Assembly (NCBI GenBank): GCA_963662155.1
Contig: OY759269.1
Coordinates: forward strand, 23,123,878-23,187,877
Direction: 5' to 3'
DNA: 64,000 bases
From: Lamellibrachia columna
Taxonomy: Eukaryota > Annelida > Polychaeta > Sabellida > Siboglinidae
Position 1 is the first letter of the stretch. The number at the start of each line of letters is the position of its first letter. The notes under the pieces are model-generated. The model worked only from the letters and a program-made list of their open reading frames with translations. It was not told where the DNA came from and searched no databases. The position numbers and the translations under genes are program-made. Positions 13,246 through 22,744 of this stretch are shown here, one piece after another.

Positions 13246-13644
13246 TGGAATGGTTACGTAATAATAGTTCTGAAATACTATACTCCTCCTCGGTGTTCAC
13301 CGCCACCACTCATTATAATAACAGATGAAGAGGGGGAGTATAGTAAGTCACACCCCGATGTTATATCTATAAGTAGTAGCGACGACATGGAGGCTACGGT
13401 GAGTGGTCTAGATAGGATACGTGATCGATCCGAAGCCATGACGATCGAAAATAACTTTTATCAAGCGCTAGAGGTCGCCAGTGTCCAGTATGCCTGTGAC
13501 GAGGTGAACCGCATAATGAATTTAACGGACGACAAGGAGCGTTACGTACCATCGTCCAGCTTGGTCATGCACATATTGCGGTGGCTATCGATAGAGGTCA
13601 CCGCAACGTGTGCGAACATGCAGTGGCGATACGATGTGACATAA
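13246..13644 (+). CDS. Accessory protein with two SUMO-interaction-like motifs (hypothetical, possibly spliced)
   Basis: The frame is open from just after a TAA at 13243 to the stop at 13642-13644. The first ATG is at 13387, but the best coding-like sequence lies upstream of it. PLIIITDEEGE (about 13303-13335) and DVISISSSDD (about 13357-13386) both have the form of a short hydrophobic core followed by acidic/serine residues, as in SUMO-interaction motifs. With the ATG at 13387 the product is an 85-aa protein without a recognised domain. The upstream part therefore probably belongs to a spliced or differently initiated transcript. A possible acceptor precedes 13191 (TTCTGTTGACAG) and a donor-like GTAATG follows 13241. 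Function is unknown; a role in engaging host SUMO pathways is inference from the motifs alone. Confidence 0.45.
   Translation, partial: WNGYVIIVLKYYTPPRCSPPPLIIITDEEGEYSKSHPDVISISSSDDMEATVSGLDRIRDRSEAMTIENNFYQALEVASVQYACDEVNRIMNLTDDKERYVPSSSLVMHILRWLSIEVTATCANMQWRYDVT
13278..13345. repeat. Short inverted repeat
   Basis: ACTATACTCCTCCTC at about 13278-13292 is imperfectly complementary to GAGGGGGAGTATAGT at about 13330-13344 (one mismatch). It could form a hairpin with a ~37-nt loop within the accessory frame. Confidence 0.6.
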
Positions 13645-13760
13645 TTGGTTAAAAAGAGTCTAGCCGAACGATATACAGGGCGATACGGACGATTAGTGAG
13701 AACTATGTGCAAATATATGTGTGATTATACTAGCAATGTAACTAGTATTTTTGTTCTTTA

Positions 13761-14220
13761 GAATGGTCTGACGCAGCTGCGGAAGGCTTACAAACGATAG
13801 GTATCGAAGATGAATGAGGAGGAGGAAGAGGAGGAGGTGAAGAAACATCGAGGCGATTCCGCATCATCATCATCATCATCCCATGACTACTGCGAGTCAC
13901 CACCAGCGGCAGTGCCACTACCATGGGATGATGATGATGATGATAAAGATGACGATGATTTCGAGTTTAGTCCCGCGTCACCTCCACTGACACAGACGAC
14001 GAAGCGGGAGGAGGAGGAGGAGGAGGAGGAGGAGGAGGAGACGACACCGCCGACGTTGCACGTCTTTCCAGACACGACCGTCCTACTGACGGCGGACGGC
14101 GGTGAAATCCGTATACCAGACCGGCCCGCCAACCAACCGGAGGGAGGGAGGAGAGTCAGGAGCCCTCCACAAGCCACACGACCGCAAGCCACACCAACAC
14201 AGAGGTGTGTAAAATCATGA
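13761..14220 (+). CDS. Acidic low-complexity accessory protein
   Basis: An ATG at 13810 opens 136 codons of strongly biased composition: poly-Glu, poly-Ser, a poly-Asp block around 13930-13965, a second poly-Glu run around 14008-14040, and a Pro/Arg-rich tail. The 5' limit given is a good splice acceptor (TTTTTGTTCTTTAG, ending 13760), so this may be an internal or 3' exon and the ATG may not be the real start. The stop overlaps the next possible ATG (ATGA at 14217-14220). Acidic serine-rich proteins of this kind are common in large DNA viruses as chromatin- or transcription-engaging factors, but no family can be named here. GAG, GAT and TCA triplet runs may also have expanded by slippage. 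Confidence 0.5.
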
Positions 14221-14390
14221 TCGAGGAGGCGGTGTCGCATATCATAACAAACACGTGGCGAACATCATCACAAACGTTAGAAGAGGTGACGACGATCATA
14301 TGTGAATCCATCACGGCGACTATAATGTCGCCGGAATGGCGCGAACTTATGAAATCGTATGCACGCATCAACATCCGCCGTCTGCAGTAG
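14217..14390 (+). CDS. Small hypothetical ORF (57 aa)
   Basis: The ATG overlaps the stop of the acidic ORF (ATGA). The predicted product is helical and contains LEEVTTIICESITATIM followed by a basic C-terminus. It could instead be intron between the acidic exon and the duplicated exons at 14651 and 14772. No family recognised. Confidence 0.3.
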   Translation: MIEEAVSHIITNTWRTSSQTLEEVTTIICESITATIMSPEWRELMKSYARINIRRLQ

Positions 14391-14440
14391 TTGAACATTC
14401 AGTAGTTGAACATTAGTAGTAGTAGTAGTAGTAGTAGTAC

Positions 14441-14490
<50 letters not shown>

Positions 14491-14491
14491 A

Positions 14492-14570
<79 letters not shown>

Positions 14571-14630
14571 TGAACAGTATATAGAACCACTGTAGAAGAA
14601 TATTAGTATTATTATTATGTAGTTGAACAT
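14388..14630. repeat. (AGT)n microsatellite with repeated TAGTTGAACATT motif
   Basis: About 155 bp of AGT triplets (14415-14571) are flanked by four occurrences of AGTTGAAC (about 14391, 14405, 14568, 14623). Reverse-frame poly-Tyr, poly-Leu and poly-Thr ORFs here are artefacts. Confidence 0.93.
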
Positions 14631-14650
14631 TAGTATCTTTTTTGCTGTAG

Positions 14651-14752
14651 GATGAAGCGCCTGTGCTACCGGCAGAAGCGGGTAGGCGTGCATGTCGGGA
14701 ATTAGTGGAGATAATAATAGAGTACATGATATCGACTCACCATGAACAGTAG
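14651..14752 (+). CDS. Candidate terminal exon, copy A
   Basis: A textbook 3' splice site (TATCTTTTTTGCTGTAG) ends at 14650. The next 33 codons, in phase 0, start DEAPVLPAEAGRR, contain ELVEIIIEYM and end at the TAG at 14750-14752. The nearly parallel copy at 14772-14888 differs from it largely at third codon positions, which indicates past selection on this frame. I could not identify the upstream exon; the acidic ORF at 13761-14220 is the nearest candidate. Confidence 0.5.
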   Translation, partial: DEAPVLPAEAGRRACRELVEIIIEYMISTHHEQ

Positions 14753-14771
14753 TACTATTTCTTTTATGTAG

Positions 14772-14888
14772 GAGGAGGAGGAGGGGTATGACGAAGCGCC
14801 CGTACTACCGACAGAAGTGCGGAGACGCTCATTGCAAGGATTAGTGAAGATAATTATCGATTATATGCTAGAGACACACGACTATTAA
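14772..14888 (+). CDS. Candidate terminal exon, copy B
   Basis: It is preceded by its own pyrimidine-rich acceptor (TATTTCTTTTATGTAG, ending 14771). In phase 0 it reads four Glu, Gly-Tyr, then DEAPVLPTEVRRR and GLVKIIIDYM, with a TAA at 14886-14888. It is a duplicate of the exon at 14651. The two copies could be alternative last exons of one accessory gene. Confidence 0.5.
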   Translation, partial: EEEEGYDEAPVLPTEVRRRSLQGLVKIIIDYMLETHDY

Positions 14889-14988
14889 GAACCACCGATA
14901 CAACGGAAAGTCATATTAACCACAGTAGTGTATTGTAACCTGTAGAACTTTATGTTATTTAGTCTCTCTTATTGTATGACATAGAGTC

Positions 14989-15522
<534 letters not shown>

Positions 15523-15609
15523 GTAAGCTAGTGGTCAATGTCGAGGATGTAGCAATCCCACAAACCATCATGTCGTCATCGTATTTATATACGTCTATCC
15601 GTGTATATA

Positions 15610-15640
<31 letters not shown>

Positions 15641-15881
15641 GACATACCACATTATAATTAATAAAAAAAAAGTCATACAATGATTGATACGTGTTGTCAG
15701 TGGTGTTCCCTCGTCCTACATAGTTGAAAGAGAACCCGTAGCCTTCGATAGTTGACACAGCAGCCATTACCATAGGAACACACCTTAGTTAATACATAAT
15801 TCACCACCACCACCACCACCACACGCACCATATAGATGTACTAAGGACCGCTGTCTCTCAGTTGTAGACGCGTACAGCACC

Positions 15882-18800
15882 ATGAAACGTCATCTATGTC
15901 GTCACTGCGGACTGGCACTCGACAGGTATGCAGAGCTACGACGTCACGTAGAGAGTCATTCGACACCGTCGGTGAATGAGCACTCGTATTCGGTGGCGCA
16001 ATCAGCAGCGGTGCCACCTAGCGACCACGCAAAGAGAACGAAATATGCGTGTAAATGCGATGCAACGTTTGGGAGATGGGACGATATGCAGCATAACGTA
16101 AGGTCCGTATGTCGTCTTAGTAGTAGCAGTAGTAGAAAAAAGACCACAGTCTACACTTGTACGAAATGCGGAAAGAATTTCTATAGACGCGACAACCTGA
16201 CTAGACACGCACGAACCGTGTGTACCGACGTCAAGGAGCCACCATCACCGAAGAGATCAAACATGGAAGACACCACACCCCACCACCCACTCGTTACCGA
16301 CGAAGACCCAATCGATCCACCTGCTCGACTCCCCTTCGCCGACAACCTGTCGACGGAACTGCTAGATGTCGTTCGAGCGCACTGGTCGACCGTACGGACA
16401 CGTGTAACGAGAGGACCCCTCCAGTGCAGGTACGATTACAGATTAACGACGCTAGACACGACCGTTCTAGAGACGCCTTTGAAGATCATGTTCCAGGAAC
16501 AGACCAATGCCTTCAAGATTAACCTCAGTTACGGGTTCGTTCTGAGGAACAAGAACACGGGTCAATACAAGTACTACCATTCCTCGTGCAACTGCTGTGG
16601 ACGCTACCTGGACGAGCCCAGTCTCATCACCAACAGCAAGGACTTTGATGATTTTCTCGAACGCATCCGAGAAACCGACGTCTTGCAATGGGCCATCAAT
16701 CAACGACCGGATTCTGCGTGGGTGTGCGAACTCGTGACCAATGTCACATTTTTCGTCAACCGCATCATCGATCACCCGATAGGATGTGTAGGAATGATCT
16801 CCCTTCCAGTCTACATCAAGAAGAACAAAGCCGTCATCGGATTGGAAACGGAACCCAATCATAATAAGAGGTACAATGATAACCTGTGTCTCTTCCTGTG
16901 TCTGGCCCTGCATCGAGGATGTGATCGATATCGATTGGAACCAGCGGTGAAGACGCTGTACGAGACTTACGACCAAGACGGCGTACCCATGGAAGAATTT
17001 GCCGGAGTCACGATGGATGACCTCTATCGTGTAGAGACCACGTTCCAAACGAACGTGTACAGGCTCGTAAAACCGGATGCAGAGGATGGAGAGGGTGGAA
17101 AGACAACGGCCGAACTCGTCCGTCGATCGGTGTGTAAGTACGCTGACACACTCTACCTCAGTCTTCACAAGACACATTTTTCCTTCATCCAGGATGTACG
17201 CATGTACTGTCACTCGTACAGATGTCGGAAGTGCGGTGACTCGTTGTGGAAAGACGCATGGAAGATACGCAAACACGAGAGCACGTGTACGGGGGTGTGC
17301 ATCGAGTCTATCCTGGTGGCGTGTACCATTCGACTCCATCGGTGTTCGAACGGCTGGACGACGAGAACATCCGAGTGTCCGAATCGTTGCGGTACTATCC
17401 GTACCGAGCCACCTTTGACTTTGAGTGTTGGTTCGACACCGAACAACTTCCGTCGGACAGTGACCAGGTTCACTGGGTTGCGCGTCACGTCCCGCTGAGC
17501 GTTAGCGTGGCATCCAACGTGCCCGGACACGAGCAAGTGAAATGTCTCGTCACGGATGGAGACACCAACAAGTTGGTGAGCGCCATGATGGATATCCTGC
17601 GATCGATGATTGACGCCGCGTACGACAAGATCAAAGACTCATACGAGTATGCGTTGGAACAACTCGCAGAAGCGCTGACGAACTGGGACGAACAGGAGGA
17701 GACTGCACGGTCAGCCACCGACAAGGAATCTCGACCGGCAACCAATCCATACAAAACGCTGATGGGACAACTGTATGGATGGATGCATCAGTTACCTGTC
17801 ATCGGGTTCAATTCGGGTAAGTATGATCTCAATGCCATCAAACAGTTCCTCATACCGTACTTCCTGTCGACTGCAAAGACAGAGGAACAAGAAGAGGAAC
17901 AAGAAGAAGAAGAAGAAGAGAGGGAGCAAGAGGACAAAAAGAAAGAAGAAGAGAACGATGGCATCGGGTCATTTTTCGTCATCAAACGCAACAACACGTT
18001 CATGTGTCTTTTGACGGATCAGCTGAAATTCCTAGACATGACCAACTACATAGCCCCTGGGTTCAGCTACGACAAGTATCTGAAAGCGTACGGATGCGAG
18101 GTGACGAAAGGTCATTTCCCGTACGAGTATATGGACCGTCTAGAAAGGCTCGACGACGCCGCTCTTCCACCGAAAGAGGCCTTCTTCAGTCGACTAAAGA
18201 ACGAAGGTATTTCAGACGAGGATTACGCCAGTTGTCAGGAGGCCTGGTGCGACAATGGCAGGACGACGTTGCGCGACTTTCTCGTCTGGTACAACAACAG
18301 GGACGTGGTTCCCTTTCTTCAGGCAATCTTCTATCAACGACGTGGAATAGACATGTTCAAGCAAGGCATCAGCGTACCTGGTCTGACCCTGCTGTACCTG
18401 TTCAACGACCTTCCAGAGAAGACCTACTTTACCATCTTCAACGAGAAGAATAAAGATCTGCATGACCTCGTCAAAGATAACATTGTCGGCGGTCCTTCGA
18501 TCATTTTTCACCGCTATCACGAGAAAGGGGTCACCACGCTGCGTCAGAACGAGTACGGAGAGGCTGCTCGTCCGTGTCGGTCGATCGTCGGATACGATGC
18601 GAACGCACTGTACCTGTGGTCACTCATGCAAGACATGCCTATAGGATGGTGCACGCGACGACGGGCAGAGAACGACTTCCGCCCCGAATCGGCGGACGAG
18701 GGAAGAGAATAGGCAAACATCGGGTGGATGGATGGTGCAGTGAGACGAAGACGGCTTATCAGTTCCAAGGTTGTTTTTCCATGGTTGCCCGTGCACTCGA

Positions 18801-19838
18801 GAAGAGATGAACGCCGTCAACGGGAAACCCATGGCGCAACTGCTCGCCGAGACCCGAAAGACCACCGCCTACCTACGTCACTTTGTCAAGGTCGTCGAGC
18901 TGTGGGAATGCGAGTGGAAAGAGATGAGACGAGCCCCGACCGTACGAAAGTGTCTGGATGCTGCATTTCCCCGACGTCGACACGTGCGGTGAACGATGAC
19001 GTCGCAACAGATCCTGAACGGCGTGCGTGCAGGAACCGTGTTCGGCATGATCGAGTGCGACAATTGCGTACCGGAAGAATTGCGCGCGCACTTTGCCGAG
19101 ATGCAGCCCGTGTTCAAGAACATCTGTCTGATACGCGAGGATCTCGGTCCGTTCATGCGCCGATACGCCGAAGAGCACAACATCATGTCGACTCCAAGGC
19201 GCATGCTCGTGGGTAGTTATCGTGGTGATAAGATATTGCTCGCAACGCCCCTGCTGCGATGGTATCTGGACCACGGTCTCGAGGTGCTGCACGTTTATCA
19301 GAACATCGAATACGATCCTATTCCGTGTTTCCGACGGTTCGGCGATGCAGTGTACACGGCCCGACGCGAGGGAGACGTCCACCGAGACAAGACCATCATC
19401 GCGGATACCATGAAGTTGCTGGGGAACTCGGGCTACGGAAAGACCATCACCAACGTTGACCGACATCGCGACGTCAGCTACTGCACGGAGAAGGCGGCAT
19501 CGCTCATGGTCAACGATAAACGATTCCGACAACTCGACATCGTCGTCGACGATGCGTACGAGATAGAGATGAACAAGAAAACCGTCAAGTACACCCTACC
19601 CGTACACGTGGGATTCTTCGTTCTGCAGCACGCCAAGATGCGCATGTTGCAGTTCTATTACGACTTCATCAACAGATACGTGGAGCGCCCTCTGTTCCAG
19701 TACTGCGAGATGGATACAGATAGTGCCTATTTGGCCTTGGCCGGTGAGTCCGTCGATGACCTCGTGACCCCACCACTACGAGATCATTATTTCCGACATC
19801 GTTCCGAATGGCTCCCGTCCGAATGTTGCGACGAACAT
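15882..19838 (+). pseudogene. Zinc-finger family-B DNA polymerase of a Polinton-type element (frameshifted, 3'-truncated)
   Basis: This is a protein-primed-type PolB, the replication enzyme of Maverick/Polinton elements and their viral relatives. The start ATG at 15882 is followed by a C2H2 finger (residues 1-26), a degenerate second finger and a C2HC finger near 16155-16225, a common N-terminal extension in such polymerases. Exonuclease motifs are FDFECW (D at 17417) and GFNSGKYD (17804). Polymerase motifs are YDANALYLW (D at 18596), KLLGNSGYGK (19413-19442) and EMDTDSAY (DTD at 19713-19721), so the catalytic acidic residues are present. The frame breaks at the G run 17291-17295, near 18695-18712, and at the T run 18774-18778, each a one-base shift. 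Reading ends near 19838, where the sequence jumps into the ATPase gene, so the polymerase C-terminus is lost. It is not functional as assembled. Confidence 0.93.
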
Positions 19839-20402
19839 CGGTACTTTCGTGAGGCCTGTGTTGCGTCAAGCTGCTGCGATGATCGATCCACCTCCCGAAA
19901 AAATCACGTGGTGTTACGGAGAATGGCAAGAGGCTTACGCAACGACGGACTTGGTCCACGTGCGGTTCGAGGAAGGGTTACCGACGGCGGCCATGTTCGA
20001 ATCGACAACGAGGAACCTCATCGTCATAGACGATCTCATGGCAGAAACGGACGAACGGGTCACGACCTTGTTCACTAAAAAAGTCACCACAGGAACACGT
20101 CCGTGCTGTATCTCGTACAGAACCTGTTCCCTAAAAACAAAGAGAGTCGTACCATCAGTCTGAATTCTCAGTACATGGTGGTATTCAAGAAACCTCGTGA
20201 CGCATCGCATATGTCGCACTTGGCTCGGCAGATGTATCCGGGACGCGTGAAATTCGTGCAAGAGGCTTTTAAAGACGCCACGGCGGTACCGTACGGTTAT
20301 CTATTGGTCGATCTCAAGCAGGACACGCCCGAGGACATGCGTCTGCGCACGGCCATCTTTCCAGACGACGGTGTTCAGTACGTGTACTTGCCGAAGGTAT
20401 AA
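19839..20402 (+). pseudogene. FtsK/A32-like packaging ATPase remnant
   Basis: The frame from about 19839 carries the conserved middle and end of the genome-packaging ATPase of Polinton-type elements and related DNA viruses. IVIDDLM (about 20020-20040) is the Walker B strand with its acidic pair, and LVQNLFPKNKE and SLNSQYMVVFK follow. The Walker A loop and everything N-terminal to it are missing, because this reading starts directly at the broken end of the polymerase gene. A one-base shift lies at the A run 20077-20082, after which the second frame runs to the TAA at 20400-20402. The family is judged from the order of motifs and the neighbourhood. As assembled it cannot hydrolyse ATP. Confidence 0.82.
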
Positions 20403-20404
20403 AA
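20398..20404 (+). promoter_or_regulatory. TATA box overlapping the ATPase stop codon
   Basis: TATAAAA overlaps the TAA at 20400-20402 and lies 42 bp upstream of the ATG at 20440. The spacing fits a promoter for the next gene. Confidence 0.6.
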
Positions 20405-20439
20405 CGACCGAGTACGTGGATAGTCTCTTCATTCGCACC

Positions 20440-20897
20440 ATGTCTGCCCTGGTGAAGAGACACATTGTGTGCATAAGGCTCTGAACAGAATCAAGAGCAA
20501 CAAACTGAAAAGGGCCATCATCGCCAACGCCGACGCCGATCTGCTGTGTGCACTAGCCGAGTGTGCCTACAACATACTAAAAAAGAACATTCCATTGACC
20601 TCATTACAGAGGCGACGTTTGAGTAAATACAGGACGAAGTTACGCGAGTAGGCTCAGAGACGAACGCCAGCTGCCAGGAGAAGACGCATCTTGCTGCAAC
20701 CGCTGGTAGGCGAGGGACAGAGCGGAGGTTTCCTATCGGCCTTCCTAGCACCATTGGTAAGTTCGGTCTTTCTACCCTTGCTCCGAGAGGTGTTGCTCAA
20801 GATAAATACATGGAACACACACGCAAGATGGCCTTGGTGGACCCGCGACTGTTGGACACGCTTCGTTCACCCCCACCACCCGCAACCGACACCTTAG
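20440..20897 (+). pseudogene. Small basic/hydrophobic Polinton-type protein (frameshift and internal stop)
   Basis: The ATG at 20440 starts a Lys/Arg-rich reading. The frame shifts near 20462-20468 and then continues as a basic helical segment (IKSNKLKRAII; IPLTSLQRRRLSKYRTKL). A TAG at 20649-20651 interrupts it, but the same frame goes on with a basic patch and a hydrophobic C-terminal segment (GGFLSAFLAPLVSSVFLPLL). Small proteins of this build lie next to the packaging ATPase in invertebrate Polinton-type elements. I suspect a virion component but cannot name it. The reading overlaps the start of the next gene in another frame. Confidence 0.6.
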
Positions 20898-21559
20898 GTA
20901 AGAAGGTGCAAGCCCTCGGTGACGATATGAAGACCATCCTCGATAGAAAGGACCTAGACGACGGGACCAAGGTGACACTGTATAATCAGATGTTGCAGCG
21001 GTACAACGTCTTGGCCGATAAACACGTCAAGGAACCGATACGCGTGGTTACGGTGAACGAGTCGGTGACGGGGTCGGGGTCGGGGGTGGAGCCGGGGCCG
21101 GAGGGCGCAGTACGAGCTCCTAGTAGCGGACTAGAGGCCACCGTCTTGGACACCGTTCCCGAGACCATGCAGGCCAAAGCCAGACGTTTGATGGAGCATC
21201 TCAAGAGAGATATCGCGTGGACCGCTCGCGGTGAACTTATACACGAGGGCGTGCCGGTTGTCGGAAGTAACGTGGTGGATCTCGTTAATGATATGTTGCG
21301 TAAGAGAAAGACCGATCCGCCGGGTTGGCAGCCATTCGCACGACAACTCCGTGCCATCAACCTACACATGGAGTTGATCGGTAACGTCGTCAGGAAAGCC
21401 TACATACGACAGGCGACGACGGTCACTCCCTCTCGTCGGTCAGCTACTACTACTACTCCTCGTGCTGCTGCTGGCAGTGCACGAAGATCACTAAGTTGGA
21501 CACCCCTCGCTCGTCAGCGCCGTCGAATGGAACATTCCATGCCCACCCCCACCCCCTGA
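20828..21559 (+). CDS. Conserved Polinton-type hypothetical protein, about 243 aa
   Basis: The frame is intact. I prefer the ATG at 20828 (context AAGATGG) over 20810, because MALVDPRLL begins the part with good coding character. There is an N-terminal helical domain (KKVQALGDDMKTILDRKDL), a Gly/Pro/Ser linker around 21065-21125, then a second domain with ELIHEGVPVVGSNVVDLV followed by a basic stretch (NDMLRKRK), and a basic Ser/Thr/Arg-rich tail. I know this type of protein only as a conserved unknown next to capsid genes in invertebrate Polinton-type elements; a structural or assembly role is inferred from position. Next to shifted neighbours, an intact frame here argues for fairly recent activity. 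Confidence 0.7.
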   Translation: MALVDPRLLDTLRSPPPPATDTLGKKVQALGDDMKTILDRKDLDDGTKVTLYNQMLQRYNVLADKHVKEPIRVVTVNESVTGSGSGVEPGPEGAVRAPSSGLEATVLDTVPETMQAKARRLMEHLKRDIAWTARGELIHEGVPVVGSNVVDLVNDMLRKRKTDPPGWQPFARQLRAINLHMELIGNVVRKAYIRQATTVTPSRRSATTTTPRAAAGSARRSLSWTPLARQRRRMEHSMPTPTP

Positions 21560-21600
21560 ATCACGCAAGGCTTTGTCGTCATTGACTGGCTGGGACAACT

Positions 21601-21607
21601 TATAAGG
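21601..21607 (+). promoter_or_regulatory. TATA-like box
   Basis: TATAAGG, 41 bp upstream of the ATG at 21642. The spacing is the same as for the box at 20398. Confidence 0.5.
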
Positions 21608-21641
21608 TGGTACGATGTGTGTCCGTAGCACAGTGTTCGTC

Positions 21642-21776
21642 ATGCCAACCGATCCACAGGACGCGTACCGTTCCATCGTTACTGCGATATTTTGCAGTGG
21701 ACTTTACTTGATTGCTCACGATATAGCCCAAATTCTTATGCAACAGGCGTTATTCAGACTATGGTTTCGCTACTAG
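21642..21776 (+). CDS. Small hypothetical protein (44 aa)
   Basis: ATG 41 bp after a TATA-like box. The product is MPTDPQDAYRS followed by a hydrophobic helix (ALFRLWF near the end). It overlaps the start of the next small ORF by 16 bp. No family recognised. Confidence 0.4.
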   Translation: MPTDPQDAYRSIVTAIFCSGLYLIAHDIAQILMQQALFRLWFRY

Positions 21777-21919
21777 ACTGTTGTTGCTCCACCGCTAGCG
21801 TTGTGGGTGCGATAGCGTGTGTCCTACTATACGTCGTCGTGATCCTCGTCATTCGTCAGCATTCGTACTCCGGAGTCAACGTCACCGCCCCCGTCAACGC
21901 ATCGGTCCTCCTCTTTTAA
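21761..21919 (+). CDS. Small membrane protein (52 aa)
   Basis: An N-terminal Cys cluster (LLDCCCSTAS) is followed by one clear membrane helix (VVGAIACVLLYVVVILVI), then RQ and a polar tail. Its position just before the large virion-type ORF suggests a small virion or membrane-active protein, but I do not recognise it. Confidence 0.45.
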   Translation: MVSLLDCCCSTASVVGAIACVLLYVVVILVIRQHSYSGVNVTAPVNASVLLF

Positions 21920-22742
21920 TGGCGCGGAGGAGAGAACAACCAATGAGGAGTGCGGGCTGGCAGAGATCCAGTACCCGCATACTTGGTACAACGTTCTAGA
22001 GGACGACACCTGGTTCTACCTCAACGAGCGCTCTCCTGTGGGTCTTACCCCGAGTACTAAGATCGCTGCTGGGTATTACCACAGTCCTGACGTATTGTTG
22101 GACCACGTCAACAAGGCGCTGAAACGCATGTGGACGGATAAGACGTGGGCTAAAATGAGCTACAGTACCATCACTCAGAAAATGACGTTGCACATGTCAC
22201 CGGGCACCGACTTCAGCATGCCGTACCAGAGTGCAATGGGTACCATTTTGGGATTCTACCCGTCACTTGTCACCAGTCCAGCGAGAGATAGGGATACACG
22301 CGTGTACACCCACCCGAGAGTAGGAGAGGAAACAAATCGAGCCTATCCACCGGAGCCCAGTCTCACGCCGTCGGCCACCGTTACTTCGCCACCCGAAAAA
22401 ACAAAGACTACCGATAGCCCGTACTCTTTCCGTCAAGAGGCCAATACCGTGGTGAACATGCATCAAGGGTTCGACACCATCTACGTCTACACGGACGTCG
22501 TGGAGTCTCGCATCGTCGGCGACAGTCTCGTGCCGTTGTTGCGATGCCTCCCGGTTCGCGGAGGTCACGGCGCCACGGTGTCCGATCGTTTCACTAACGT
22601 TCACTACGTGCCTCTGTTGCGCAAGGAGTTCGGGACCATAGAGGTGGATATAAGAGACGACACCGGACGGCGCGTGCCATTCGAGTACGGTAGAGTGACG
22701 GTGACGCTTCATTTTCGACGGCGTAGGACCGGACTGTTGTGA
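21843..22742 (+). CDS. Conserved Polinton-type virion protein, N-terminus incomplete
   Basis: The frame is open from 21843 to the TGA at 22740-22742 but has no in-frame ATG before the first conserved block, GLAEIQYPHTWYNV (about 21954-21995). A variable Pro/Thr-rich insert around 22275-22430 separates it from a second conserved half with FDTIYVYTDVVESRIVGD, VPLLRKEFGTIEVDI and VPFEYGRVTVTLHF. These blocks mark a structural protein that lies just upstream of the pVI-like and capsid genes in such elements. I take it as a capsid-associated (possibly penton or minor capsid) protein; that role is inferred. The N-terminus appears lost or replaced between about 21843 and 21950. Confidence 0.7.
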   Translation, partial: SSSFVSIRTPESTSPPPSTHRSSSFNGAEERTTNEECGLAEIQYPHTWYNVLEDDTWFYLNERSPVGLTPSTKIAAGYYHSPDVLLDHVNKALKRMWTDKTWAKMSYSTITQKMTLHMSPGTDFSMPYQSAMGTILGFYPSLVTSPARDRDTRVYTHPRVGEETNRAYPPEPSLTPSATVTSPPEKTKTTDSPYSFRQEANTVVNMHQGFDTIYVYTDVVESRIVGDSLVPLLRCLPVRGGHGATVSDRFTNVHYVPLLRKEFGTIEVDIRDDTGRRVPFEYGRVTVTLHFRRRRTGLL

Positions 22743-22744
22743 CG

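Noticed and set aside
14277..14727. Poly-Thr, poly-Leu and poly-Tyr ORFs on the minus strand
   Set aside because: Frames of the (AGT)n microsatellite.
16467..17339. 290-codon minus-strand ORF opposite the polymerase
   Set aside because: Antisense shadow of the GC-rich polymerase gene, whose motifs lie on the plus strand.
15882..20402. Programmed ribosomal frameshifting as the reason for the PolB/ATPase frame breaks
   Set aside because: There are too many shifts, no slippery heptamer plus pseudoknot is evident, and several lie in plain homopolymers; error or decay is simpler.
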